Below, piece after piece: positions 1 through 6,679 of a stretch of 11,325 nt of DNA. The first letter of the stretch is position 1. Every line of letters begins with the position of its first letter. The notes beneath the pieces are model-generated. The model did not search any database. It saw only the letters and a program-made list of their open reading frames with translations, and was not told the origin of the DNA. The DNA is taken from positions 1 to 11,325 of the forward strand of contig DASZOC010000005.1 of NCBI GenBank assembly GCA_035550975.1, in the 5' to 3' direction. The position numbers and the translations under genes are program-made. Source of the DNA: DASZOC01 sp035550975. GTDB lineage: Bacteria > Actinomycetota > CADDZG01 > WHSQ01.

Positions 1-63
1 GGGGGGCCCCACCACGAACCATCACGTGTCGGCGAGGACCGGAAACCTGTCACAGCGGGTGGC

Positions 64-69
64 TACGGT
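64..69 (+). promoter_or_regulatory. -10 box of a probable leaderless radA promoter
   Basis: TACGGT fits TANNNT and is followed by exactly six bases and the radA ATG, which would put the transcription start on or next to the A of the start codon. No convincing -35 hexamer is visible, as is common for actinobacterial promoters. The interval GGTGGAG just before the ATG could pass for a weak Shine-Dalgarno, so the leaderless reading is inference supported by the same spacing at five other genes in the window. The rest of bases 1-75 shows nothing recognisable. Confidence 0.5.
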
Positions 70-75
70 GGAGCC

Positions 76-1440
76 ATGTCTGAGATCTTCACCTGTTCCG
101 GCTGCTCGTTCGCATCCCACAAGTGGTTCGGTCGCTGCCCCGAGTGCGGCGCATGGAGCACCGCGACGACCGGAGCGCCCGGGGCGTCCACAGGTTTGGT
201 CGTCGCGCCGCTGGCAGATGCGTCCCCCGACGCCCCGCGCGCCGCGACCGGCATAGACGAGCTCGACCGCGTCCTCGGCGGCGGCGTCGTGCGCGGCTCG
301 GCGGTCCTGCTGGCAGGCGAGCCGGGGATCGGCAAGTCGACGCTCGTCCTCCAGCTGCTGGACTCGCTCGCGGCCGCGGGGGCGCACGTCTTGTTGGTTT
401 CCGGCGAGGAATCGGCCGAGCAGATCTCCGGGAGAGCTGCGCGTATGGCGGTCGACCCGACTCGCCTGAACGTCGCCGCATCGACGTCGCTGACCGACGT
501 GCTCGGTACCTGTGCGACGACGCGGCCCGACGTCGTCGTGATCGACTCGATCCAGACGCTGGTCGACGACCGTCTCGATCACGCGGCAGGGTCGCTCGTG
601 CAGATCAGAGAGTGCGCCGGCGCGCTCGTGCAGCATGCGAAAGGTTCCTCCACGACGTTCGTCCTCGTCGGTCACGTCACCAAAGACGGCGCCGTCGCCG
701 GTCCGAAGACCCTCGAGCACATGGTCGATGTCGTCCTGTCGCTGGAAGGCGAACGAAGCGGGCCGCTGCGATTGTTGCGTGCTGCGAAGAACCGGTTCGG
801 CGCGACCGACGAGACCGGCGTCTTCATGATGACGACGAAGGGCCTCGATCCCGTCGGCGACCCTTCCGCGCTGCTCCTGGCCGACCGGCGTTCGGGCGTT
901 CCGGGATCGATCGTGTTCCCGAGCATCGAGGGCTCGCGACCGGTCCTGGTCGAGGTCCAGGCGCTGGTCGACAAAGCCCCGCCGGGACAAGCGCGGCGAG
1001 TGGCGATCGGGTTGGATCAGAGACGGCTGTCGTTGCTCATCGCGGTCCTGTCCGCACGCGCAGAGGTGCGATTGGCAGACCACGACGTGTTCGTCGCTGC
1101 CGCGGGCGGCCTTGCGATCCGCGAGCCTGCCGCGGATCTCGCGGTCTGTCTCGCGATGTTCTCCGGCGCGACCGGGGTTCCACTCGACGACCGCGCGGTC
1201 GCGCTCGGAGAGGTCGGTCTGAGCGGTGAGGTACGACGAGTGCCGGGCATCGCGCGCCGACTCGGCGAAGCGCGCCGGCTCGGATTCACCAGCGCGTTCG
1301 TTCCCTACAGCTTCGACGAGGCGATCGCGGGTTTGCGTTTGCTACGCGTGCCGGACGTCGTTGCCGCGTTCCATCAGGCGCGCGGCCCCCGCGATCGCGC
1401 TGGCAAAGGGCGGGGAGAAGGGGCGCGTGTTACCATCTAG
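76..1440 (+). CDS. radA: DNA repair protein RadA (Sms)
   Basis: RadA is a RecA-like ATPase that promotes branch migration of recombination intermediates in the cytoplasm. The 454-residue protein is full length for the family. Seen in order: an N-terminal zinc finger with C7, C10, C21 and C24; a RecA core with Walker A GEPGIGKST at about 81-89 (K87) and a Walker B strand VVVIDSIQT at about 153-161; the RadA-specific KNRFG motif at 238-242; and a C-terminal Lon-protease-like domain from about 270 onward. The ATG at 76 is chosen because the zinc finger begins six residues later and a -10-like TACGGT lies exactly 6 bases upstream, so the transcript may be leaderless. In many Firmicutes and Actinomycetota radA is next to disA; here carD follows instead and disA is not in the window. 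Identification is very secure. Confidence 0.97.
   Translation: MSEIFTCSGCSFASHKWFGRCPECGAWSTATTGAPGASTGLVVAPLADASPDAPRAATGIDELDRVLGGGVVRGSAVLLAGEPGIGKSTLVLQLLDSLAAAGAHVLLVSGEESAEQISGRAARMAVDPTRLNVAASTSLTDVLGTCATTRPDVVVIDSIQTLVDDRLDHAAGSLVQIRECAGALVQHAKGSSTTFVLVGHVTKDGAVAGPKTLEHMVDVVLSLEGERSGPLRLLRAAKNRFGATDETGVFMMTTKGLDPVGDPSALLLADRRSGVPGSIVFPSIEGSRPVLVEVQALVDKAPPGQARRVAIGLDQRRLSLLIAVLSARAEVRLADHDVFVAAAGGLAIREPAADLAVCLAMFSGATGVPLDDRAVALGEVGLSGEVRRVPGIARRLGEARRLGFTSAFVPYSFDEAIAGLRLLRVPDVVAAFHQARGPRDRAGKGRGEGARVTI
1431..1436 (+). promoter_or_regulatory. Candidate -10 box for carD
   Basis: TACCAT fits TANNNT and overlaps the last codons of radA. Initiation about seven bases downstream would begin the transcript near 1443, giving a carD leader of roughly 87 bases whose very 5' end is the hairpin at 1442-1480. 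No clear -35 element is seen, so this is a pattern-based candidate only. Confidence 0.3.
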
Positions 1441-1441
1441 C

Positions 1442-1480
1442 AACGAGAGTGCTCCGCTTCTGCCGAGCATTCCTCTCGTT
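1442..1480 (+). terminator. Bulged 13-bp hairpin between radA and carD (terminator or leader structure)
   Basis: The arms AACGAGAG (1442-1449) and CTCTCGTT (1473-1480) pair perfectly. Directly inside them TGCTC (1450-1454) pairs with GAGCA (1465-1469), leaving a three-base bulge (1470-1472) and a ten-base loop. It begins two bases after the radA stop, as an intrinsic terminator would, but there is no U tract; tail-less hairpins are common in high-GC Actinomycetota. If transcription starts near 1443 it would instead be a 5'-terminal stem-loop of the carD leader. The sequence does not decide between the two. Confidence 0.5.
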
Positions 1481-1529
1481 CCAGGGGCGTCACGTACACC
1501 CGAGGCACGTTCGCAGGGAGGTTCATCGA

Positions 1530-2012
1530 GTGGGTTTTCGTGTAGGTGACAAGGTGGTGTACCCACATCACGGAGCGGCCATCATCGAGCGGCTCGAGAA
1601 CAAAGAGATGTTCGGTGAGAAGCGCGAGTACTTCATCTTGAAGCTCGCCTACGGCGACCTCACACTCATGGTGCCCGTCGATTCGACCGAAGAGGTCGGG
1701 CTGCGCGTCGTCACGCCTGCGAAAGAGGTTCCGAAGGTCCTCAAGGCGCTCAAGAAGCACGAGCCCACGACGAACACGACGAACTGGTCGCGCCGCTTCA
1801 AGGCGAACGTCGAGAAGCTCAAGTCCGGTGACATCTATCAGGTAGCCGACGTCGTGCGGAGCCTCCATCAGCGCGATCGCGAGAAGGGCCTCGCCGCCGG
1901 TGAGAAGCGGATGCTGACCAAAGCGAAGCAGATCCTCGTGTCGGAGCTGAGCTTCTCGAAGAGCGTGGATCAGGAATCCGCCGAGGCCTTGCTCGACGAG
2001 GTACTGGGCTAA
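1530..2012 (+). CDS. carD: CarD/CdnL family RNA polymerase-binding transcriptional regulator
   Basis: CarD binds the RNA polymerase beta subunit and the upstream edge of the transcription bubble, stabilising open complexes, notably at rRNA promoters. The 160-residue product has the N-terminal RNA polymerase-interaction domain (about 1-60, with YPHHGAA at 11-17) and the helical DNA-binding domain with TNWSRR around the conserved tryptophan W86. The GTG at 1530 is chosen because AGGGAGG at 1515-1521 gives an excellent Shine-Dalgarno with an 8-base spacer, and because the protein then aligns from residue 1 with M. tuberculosis CarD as I remember it (162 residues). The GTG at 1449 would add 27 residues foreign to the family. 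Relative to M. tuberculosis, positions 25 and 47 are Lys and Met rather than Arg. Its stop codon directly abuts ispD. Confidence 0.95.
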   Translation: MGFRVGDKVVYPHHGAAIIERLENKEMFGEKREYFILKLAYGDLTLMVPVDSTEEVGLRVVTPAKEVPKVLKALKKHEPTTNTTNWSRRFKANVEKLKSGDIYQVADVVRSLHQRDREKGLAAGEKRMLTKAKQILVSELSFSKSVDQESAEALLDEVLG

Positions 2013-2675
2013 CTGAGCCAGCCATCCGTCGGGGCGATCCTGGCCGCCGGCGGCAGCGGGAGCCGTGCCCGCGACTCCTCCGACGCGCGGCCCAAGCAGT
2101 TCCGGTCCCTGCACGGCCGTGGTCTGTGGGAGTGGTCCTACGAGGTCCTTTCGGCCGTGTGTGACCCCGTCGTCGTCGTCGCTCCGGAAGACGAGCTCCG
2201 CGGCTTGTCCGCGTCGGAGGCGGTTGCCGGTGGAGCGACGCGTCAGGCGTCGATCGCGCGCGGGCTCGCGGTGATCGAGACCGAGCAGGTGGTGGTTCAC
2301 GATGCCGCCCGCCCGCTCGTGACGCACGAGCTCGTCACCGATGTCGTCGCCGCGCTCGATAGTGCGGATGGAGTGTTCGCCGCGGTCGGTGTCCGCGACA
2401 CGCTGGCTCATGTCCGCGACGGCGCGATGACCGGCATCGTTCCGCGCGCGGAGATCGTCAGCGTGCAAACGCCTCAGGCATTCTGGACCGCGGCCCTCGA
2501 GGATTCGCACGCTCGTGCGGTCGCCGAGGGGATCGACGACGCGAGCGACGACGCGCAGCTCCTGGTGCATTTCGGTTACCGGGTCGTTCCGGTGCCGGGC
2601 GACGAACGGAACCTCAAGGTGACCTATCCGTCGGACCTGCTTCTCGCGGAGCTGTTCGCGACGCACGAGCGATGA
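2013..2675 (+). CDS. ispD: 2-C-methyl-D-erythritol 4-phosphate cytidylyltransferase, CTG start
   Basis: IspD joins CTP to methylerythritol phosphate to give CDP-methylerythritol in the MEP isoprenoid pathway. The nucleotide-binding loop reads AILAAGGSGSR at residues 8-18, followed by PKQF at 27-30; further on are GGATRQ, VVHDAARP, VQTPQAF and NLKVTYPSDL, all family signatures. The carD stop TAA (2010-2012) is in the same frame, and no ATG, GTG or TTG occurs in frame until 2157, which would delete the whole CTP-binding loop. CTG at 2013 follows the carD stop with no gap and gives a 220-residue protein with a normal N-terminus; GAGGT at 1998-2002 is a possible ribosome site. Re-initiation after carD termination is likely. 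Function is secure; the start codon is inferred. Confidence 0.92.
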   Translation: MSQPSVGAILAAGGSGSRARDSSDARPKQFRSLHGRGLWEWSYEVLSAVCDPVVVVAPEDELRGLSASEAVAGGATRQASIARGLAVIETEQVVVHDAARPLVTHELVTDVVAALDSADGVFAAVGVRDTLAHVRDGAMTGIVPRAEIVSVQTPQAFWTAALEDSHARAVAEGIDDASDDAQLLVHFGYRVVPVPGDERNLKVTYPSDLLLAELFATHER

Positions 2676-3172
2676 CCAGGGTCGGACTCGGGTTCGACGC
2701 GCACGCGTTCGACGACACTCGTCCGCTGGTTCTCGGTGGTGTCAGGATCGAGGGCGTGCCGGGGTTGGCCGGCCACTCCGATGCCGACGTCGTCAGCCAC
2801 GCGGTTGCCGACGCGCTCCTCGGAGCCGCGGGCCTCGGGGATGTCGGAGATCGTTTTCCGGCCATCGACGAATGGCGCGACGCCGACAGCGTCGAAATCT
2901 TGCGTGCGTGCATGGCTGCGGTGACCGAAGCCGGGTGGGCGGTCGCGAACGCCGACGTGACGGTCATCGCGCAACGCCCGCGGCGCGCCGACCATCGCGC
3001 CGCGATGGTCGACAACCTCGCCCGCGCACTGGGCGTCGTCTCGGACCGCGTATCGGTGAAAGCGACCACGACCGACTCGATGGGGTTCACCGGCCGCGGT
3101 GAGGGCATCGCGGCGCTTGCCGTAGTGCTCGTCGCCGCGACAGACGAGGGCGGAACGCCTCCACTAGGGTGA
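2672..3172 (+). CDS. ispF: 2-C-methyl-D-erythritol 2,4-cyclodiphosphate synthase
   Basis: IspF cyclises CDP-methylerythritol phosphate to methylerythritol cyclodiphosphate, two steps after IspD in the same pathway. The 166-residue protein carries the metal ligands D9 and H11 (GFDAH) and H43 (VVSHAVADALLGA), and the C-terminal ATTTDSMGFTGRGEGIAA signature (131-148) that contributes to nucleotide binding. The ATG overlaps the ispD TGA as ATGA, so translation is coupled. It is slightly longer than the usual 156-160 residues because of a C-terminal tail rich in Gly and Pro. The tail ends in the bases that also form the -10-like TAGGGT of cysS. Confidence 0.97.
   Translation: MTRVGLGFDAHAFDDTRPLVLGGVRIEGVPGLAGHSDADVVSHAVADALLGAAGLGDVGDRFPAIDEWRDADSVEILRACMAAVTEAGWAVANADVTVIAQRPRRADHRAAMVDNLARALGVVSDRVSVKATTTDSMGFTGRGEGIAALAVVLVAATDEGGTPPLG
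3165..3170 (+). promoter_or_regulatory. Candidate internal -10 box for a leaderless cysS transcript
   Basis: TAGGGT overlaps the ispF stop codon and stands exactly six bases from the cysS ATG, the same geometry as at radA, otsB and the endonuclease gene. It would let cysS be made independently of the upstream operon. There is no clear -35 element, and the same bases (AGGGTG) could be read as a weak Shine-Dalgarno. Confidence 0.35.
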
Positions 3173-3176
3173 CCTG

Positions 3177-4616
3177 ATGCCGGTCCAGATCTTCGATTCG
3201 ATGCAGAGGAAGAACGTGGCTCTGGACCCGCGCGAGCCGGGCCGGATCGGTATGTACGTATGCGGCCCGACCGTCTACAACTACATCCACATCGGCAACG
3301 CCCGGACGTTCCTCTGGTTCGACCTCGTCCGCCGGTATCTGACCTACAGAGGTTTCGCCGTCACGTACGTGATGAACTACACCGACGTCGACGACAAGAT
3401 CATCGAGCGAGCGAAGCTGGAAGGCGTGACTCCTGAGGAGATCACCACCAAGTACGCCGAAGCTTTCGAGGAAGACATGGCGGCGATCGGGGTACGGCCG
3501 GCAGACATCCTCGTACGGGCGACGGATCACGTCTCGGACATGGTCAGGGCGATAGAAGGCCTGGTCGCACGGAACCTCGCGTACGAGGCCGGCGGGGACG
3601 TCTGGTACGCGGTCGAGAACTTCGCCGGCTACGGGAAGTTGTCGAACCGAACGCTCGACGACATGCGCGCGGGCGAACGCGTCGAGCCGCACGAGGGCAA
3701 ACGTCATCCGCTCGATTTCGCGCTGTGGAAGTCGGCCAAGGAGGGCGAACCTGCGTGGGAGTCACTGTGGGGGCCGGGGCGCCCCGGGTGGCACATCGAG
3801 TGCTCGGTCATGTCGACGAAGTATCTCGGGATGGGCTTTGACATCCACGGTGGCGGGAGCGACCTGATATTTCCCCACCACGAGAACGAGATCGCCGAGG
3901 CAGAGGGAGTCGAAGATGGCCACTTCGTGCGCCATTGGATGCACGCCGGGATGGTCCAGATGGAGTCCGAGAAGATGTCTAAGTCGCTCGGCAACGTCGC
4001 GCTGACGAAAGACGTCGTCGCCAGCTACCCGGGGCAGGTCGCGCGCTACTGGGCGATCGCCGGGTCGTACAGGAGCCAGGTCGTCTTCTCGGACGGCGCC
4101 CTCGAGGATGCGCGCCTCGCGTACGAGCGTCTACAGACGTTCGTCGCCTCCGCTCGCCACGTCCTCGGCGAGGACATGCCCGTGCCCACCCCGCGGGTCC
4201 GAGATGACGACGATCTCGACCCCACCGGCTATGTCGCGCGCTTCATCAGCGCGATGGACGACGACTTCAACTCGGCCGAGGCGCTGGCGGTCGTGCACGA
4301 CTTGGTACGCGCGGGCAACAAGGTCCTCGAGGCGGCTCAGCGTGGCGATGCCGGTGCCCGCGACGAGCTGGTGCAACACGCCGAGGACTTCCTGGAGTTG
4401 ATGGGTGTCCTCGGTTTGACGTTCGAAGCAGACGAGGTTTCGTCCGAGCTCGTCGGGTCACTGGTGGAGTTCCTGCTGGAGCTAAGAGAGCAGGCGCGCG
4501 AGGAGAAGGCGTTTGCACGCGCCGACGCGATCCGCGACCGGTTGACGGAGCTCGGGGTCGCGGTCGAGGACACGCCTGCCGGACCGCGCTGGCGCACCGG
4601 TAGTGCCTCCGCCTGA
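3177..4616 (+). CDS. cysS: Cysteinyl-tRNA synthetase
   Basis: CysRS charges tRNA-Cys with cysteine in the cytoplasm. The 479-residue class Ia synthetase has the HIGH-box HIGN at 38-41, the KMSKS loop at 266-270 and all four zinc ligands that recognise the cysteine thiol: C29 (CGPTVY), C209 (GWHIEC), H234 and E238 (PHHENE). The anticodon-binding helical region follows from about 330. Length and motif positions match the E. coli enzyme closely, so this is CysRS rather than the mycothiol ligase MshC, which is shorter. The ATG lies four bases after ispF, and the 3' end overlaps rlmB by 14 bases. Confidence 0.98.
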   Translation: MPVQIFDSMQRKNVALDPREPGRIGMYVCGPTVYNYIHIGNARTFLWFDLVRRYLTYRGFAVTYVMNYTDVDDKIIERAKLEGVTPEEITTKYAEAFEEDMAAIGVRPADILVRATDHVSDMVRAIEGLVARNLAYEAGGDVWYAVENFAGYGKLSNRTLDDMRAGERVEPHEGKRHPLDFALWKSAKEGEPAWESLWGPGRPGWHIECSVMSTKYLGMGFDIHGGGSDLIFPHHENEIAEAEGVEDGHFVRHWMHAGMVQMESEKMSKSLGNVALTKDVVASYPGQVARYWAIAGSYRSQVVFSDGALEDARLAYERLQTFVASARHVLGEDMPVPTPRVRDDDDLDPTGYVARFISAMDDDFNSAEALAVVHDLVRAGNKVLEAAQRGDAGARDELVQHAEDFLELMGVLGLTFEADEVSSELVGSLVEFLLELREQAREEKAFARADAIRDRLTELGVAVEDTPAGPRWRTGSASA

Positions 4617-5370
4617 GGGGCGCAACTCCGCGCCGGACGACCGCGTCCTGTCCGGGCGCAGACCGGTGCTCGAGCTACTGCGGGCGGGTGCCGCGCCCGA
4701 ATCGGTCTTCCTCGCACAGGGCCTTTCCCCTTCGGGAACGCTCGCGGAGATCCGGAAGCGGGCGCAGGAGGCGGGAGTGCCGGTGAAGGTGGTGCCGCGA
4801 GCCGAGCTCGACGAGCATGCTCCTGGCGCCAACCACCAGGGGGTCGTCGCTCTGACTGCGCGCTATCGGTACGCAGAGCTGCATCGCCTTTTCGAGACGG
4901 CGCGTCCCGCGGTGTTGTTCCTCGACGGACTCACCGACCCGCATAACCTCGGATCGTTGCTGCGGTCCGCCGACGGAGCCGGCTTCGACGGTGTCGTGCT
5001 GCCGGCACGCAGGTCGGTGGGCGTCACCGCCGCGGTGAGACGCGTGGCCGCGGGGGCCGCGGAGGTAGTGCCGGTCGCTCGCGTCAACAACCTCTCCAGC
5101 GCGATCGATGCCGCCCGCAAGCACGGTCTGTGGATCGTCGGTCTCGACCAGCACGCGGGAGACGACGTCTGGTCGTCGGAGTTGCTCGAGCGGCCGGTGG
5201 GGTTGGTGCTGGGAGCGGAGGACCGTGGGCTGTCGCAGGGCGTGCGGGCGCATTGCGACGGTCTCGTCGGGATCCCGTCGGCGGGCAGGCTCGATTCGCT
5301 CAACGTAGCGGTGGCGGGGGCGGTCGCGATGTTCGAGGTCGCTCGCCGGAGTACCCTGACGCCAGGCTAG
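4603..5370 (+). CDS. rlmB: TrmH-family 23S rRNA (guanosine-2'-O-)-methyltransferase, RlmB type
   Basis: This SPOUT-class enzyme transfers methyl from S-adenosylmethionine to a ribose 2'-OH of RNA, by homology G2251 of 23S rRNA. The 255-residue protein has the substrate-binding N-terminal domain (GRRPVLELL at 18-26, HQGVVAL at 78-84), then SPOUT motif 1 with N115 and R121 (DPHNLGSLLRSA), motif 2 GLVLGAEDRGL (200-210) and motif 3 from IP at 224-225 through SLNVAVAGA (232-240), which forms the trefoil knot. The GTG start overlaps cysS by 14 bases, so translation is probably coupled; no good Shine-Dalgarno is visible. Exact target position is inferred from synteny after cysS, since sister TrmH proteins look similar. 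Confidence 0.93.
   Translation: MPPPEGRNSAPDDRVLSGRRPVLELLRAGAAPESVFLAQGLSPSGTLAEIRKRAQEAGVPVKVVPRAELDEHAPGANHQGVVALTARYRYAELHRLFETARPAVLFLDGLTDPHNLGSLLRSADGAGFDGVVLPARRSVGVTAAVRRVAAGAAEVVPVARVNNLSSAIDAARKHGLWIVGLDQHAGDDVWSSELLERPVGLVLGAEDRGLSQGVRAHCDGLVGIPSAGRLDSLNVAVAGAVAMFEVARRSTLTPG
5352..5357 (+). promoter_or_regulatory. Candidate -10 box for sigH
   Basis: TACCCT within the last codons of rlmB fits TANNNT. Initiation near 5364 would leave a leader of about 19 bases containing the GAGGGG Shine-Dalgarno at 5372-5377. A separate promoter would let the sigma factor be controlled apart from the upstream block. No clear -35 hexamer is seen. Confidence 0.3.
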
Positions 5371-5382
5371 CGAGGGGATCCA

Positions 5383-6012
5383 ATGGCGAAGGAGATCCTC
5401 GCCGACCAAACAGACGAAAACCTGGTCGAGCGAGCGCGCGAGGGCGACGACCAAGCGATCGAGACCCTCCTCAACCGATACCGGCACTACGCACGGGCGA
5501 AAGCCCGCACTTATTTCCTCGCGGGCGCGGACCGCGAAGACATCGTCCAGGAAGGGATGATCGGCCTCTTCAAGGCGATCCGTGACTACCGTGACGATAG
5601 GAACTCCGCGTTTCGCGCCTTCGCAGAGCTCTGCATCACCCGGCAGATCATCACCGCGATCAAGACCGCTACCCGACAGAAGCACATGCCTTTGAATTCG
5701 TACGTCTCGTTGAACAAGCCGACCGGCGGGGGAGAGTCCGACGAGGGCCACTCGCTCGGCGAAGTGCTCGTCAGCAGCGAGGTCGTGGACCCCGCGGAGC
5801 TGTTGATCTCGGCCGAAGACCTCGCTGCGATCAAGGATTCGATGGGGAAGGTCCTGTCGGAGCTCGAGACCGAGGTGCTGCAGCTCTACATGGACGGAAA
5901 GTCGTACCAAGACATAGCCGAGATCCTCGGCCGCCACGTCAAGTCGATCGACAACGCGCTACAACGCATCAAACGCAAGCTCGAACAGCACCTCGTCGAA
6001 GACGCCTCCTGA
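5383..6012 (+). CDS. sigH: SigH-type (Bacillus sigma-30 family) RNA polymerase sigma factor
   Basis: A 209-residue alternative sigma-70 family factor. Region 2 is complete: the core-binding stretch ADREDIVQEGMIGLFKAIRD (49-68) and the -10 recognition segment AFAELCITRQIITAIKTATR (79-98) resemble B. subtilis SigH almost residue for residue, and KHMPLNSYVSLNKP follows. Region 4 contains the helix-turn-helix SYQDIAEILGRHVKSIDNAL (174-193). In Bacillus SigH drives early sporulation and transition-state genes; nothing here shows sporulation, so the regulon is unknown. The ATG has GAGGGG (5372-5377) with a 5-base spacer. In Firmicutes sigH also follows rlmB, usually with yacP/rae1 between them; here that gene is absent. 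This is not the ECF factor called SigH in mycobacteria. Confidence 0.93.
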   Translation: MAKEILADQTDENLVERAREGDDQAIETLLNRYRHYARAKARTYFLAGADREDIVQEGMIGLFKAIRDYRDDRNSAFRAFAELCITRQIITAIKTATRQKHMPLNSYVSLNKPTGGGESDEGHSLGEVLVSSEVVDPAELLISAEDLAAIKDSMGKVLSELETEVLQLYMDGKSYQDIAEILGRHVKSIDNALQRIKRKLEQHLVEDAS

Positions 6013-6014
6013 TC

Positions 6015-6054
6015 CGCACTCCCACCATTTCGCGTGCCTAGAGGGTGGAGTGCG
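6015..6054. terminator. Hairpin between convergent sigH and the PASTA lipoprotein gene
   Basis: The arm 6015-6026 (CGCACTCCCACC) pairs with 6044-6054 (GGTGGAGTGCG) over 11 base pairs with one bulged C, around a 17-base loop. It starts three bases after the sigH stop and covers the final codons and stop of the opposing gene, so it could serve as a bidirectional terminator. No U tract is present. Confidence 0.45.
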
Positions 6055-6679
6055 ACTTCGCCCGCAGGTCGAAGTTGATCCGGGGTGGCAAGTAGGCGAG
6101 GCATGTCCTCGGTTCTTGTATCGACACTGTTGCTGTCACCGTGCGCGGCTTGGTCCGCTGAACGAGCCTCCACCGGTGCGATCCTGAGCCGTCGCGCGCT
6201 GCTGCCACGGAGTGGCCGGGGTGCACGAGCTTTGATCGTTCCTCTGCGGGACGTGCGGGATAGGTAACGCGCGTGGAGGCTCCGCGGGGATCTACCGTGA
6301 AGATGATGTCCGTGGCATTGCGCCGGCACCTCCATGCGAAGGTTCCTAGGTTAGGCACCGTAAGCAATGGCGCGGGGAACACCTTCGAGACAACGATATT
6401 GATCGGTGTCCCCTGCGGTACTGCGGTTCCCGCAGAGGGGTCTTGCTCGAGCACCGTGCCCCGGGTTCCGTTCCCGACGCGCTCCAGATTCCCGACTTCC
6501 AAGTTCGCTGAAGCGATGAGCTTCTTAACTCGGAAGTACTGCTGGTTCGTCAGCTCAGGCACCTGAACCAGGCGTACCTGTTGCTCCTGCTTGGGCGGGT
6601 CAGCGGTATCGGATGAGGTGCACGCGGTCAGGAGCACGAGCCCCGTAGCGATCGCTGACATCGTTCGCCTGTACTCCAT
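6038..6679 (-). CDS. PASTA-domain lipoprotein with an uncharacterised C-terminal domain
   Basis: The 213-residue product begins with a lipoprotein signal peptide whose lipobox LTAC ends at C20, then a short polar linker. Residues 39-99 form one PASTA domain (VPELTNQQYFRVKKLIASAN, then EQDPSAGTAVPQGTPINIVV), the module that binds uncrosslinked peptidoglycan or beta-lactams in PknB-type kinases and PBPs. A VPNL at 108-111 looks like the start of a second PASTA, but the rest (about 112-213) is a different, beta-rich stretch with C117 and C193, possibly disulfide bonded. The ATG is chosen over longer starts because AAGGAAG (6686-6692 on this strand) gives a good Shine-Dalgarno with a 6-base spacer and the signal peptide begins there. 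No kinase is attached. GC content is lower than in the neighbouring block. It is probably anchored on the outer face of the membrane; its function is unknown. Confidence 0.85.
   Translation of the reverse strand: MEYRRTMSAIATGLVLLTACTSSDTADPPKQEQQVRLVQVPELTNQQYFRVKKLIASANLEVGNLERVGNGTRGTVLEQDPSAGTAVPQGTPINIVVSKVFPAPLLTVPNLGTFAWRCRRNATDIIFTVDPRGASTRVTYPARPAEERSKLVHPGHSVAAARDGSGSHRWRLVQRTKPRTVTATVSIQEPRTCLAYLPPRINFDLRAKSHSTL

Noticed and set aside
1449..1529. An upstream GTG start for carD
   Set aside because: It would add 27 residues not found in the family, overlap the hairpin, and ignore the strong Shine-Dalgarno at 1515-1521.
1437..2666. Long open frames on the minus strand opposite carD-ispD, and similarly 22-1083, 4675-5937 and 6941-8980
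   Set aside because: They lie antisense to well-identified genes, have low-complexity Arg/Asp-rich translations and no recognisable domain; they are typical by-products of high-GC codon use.
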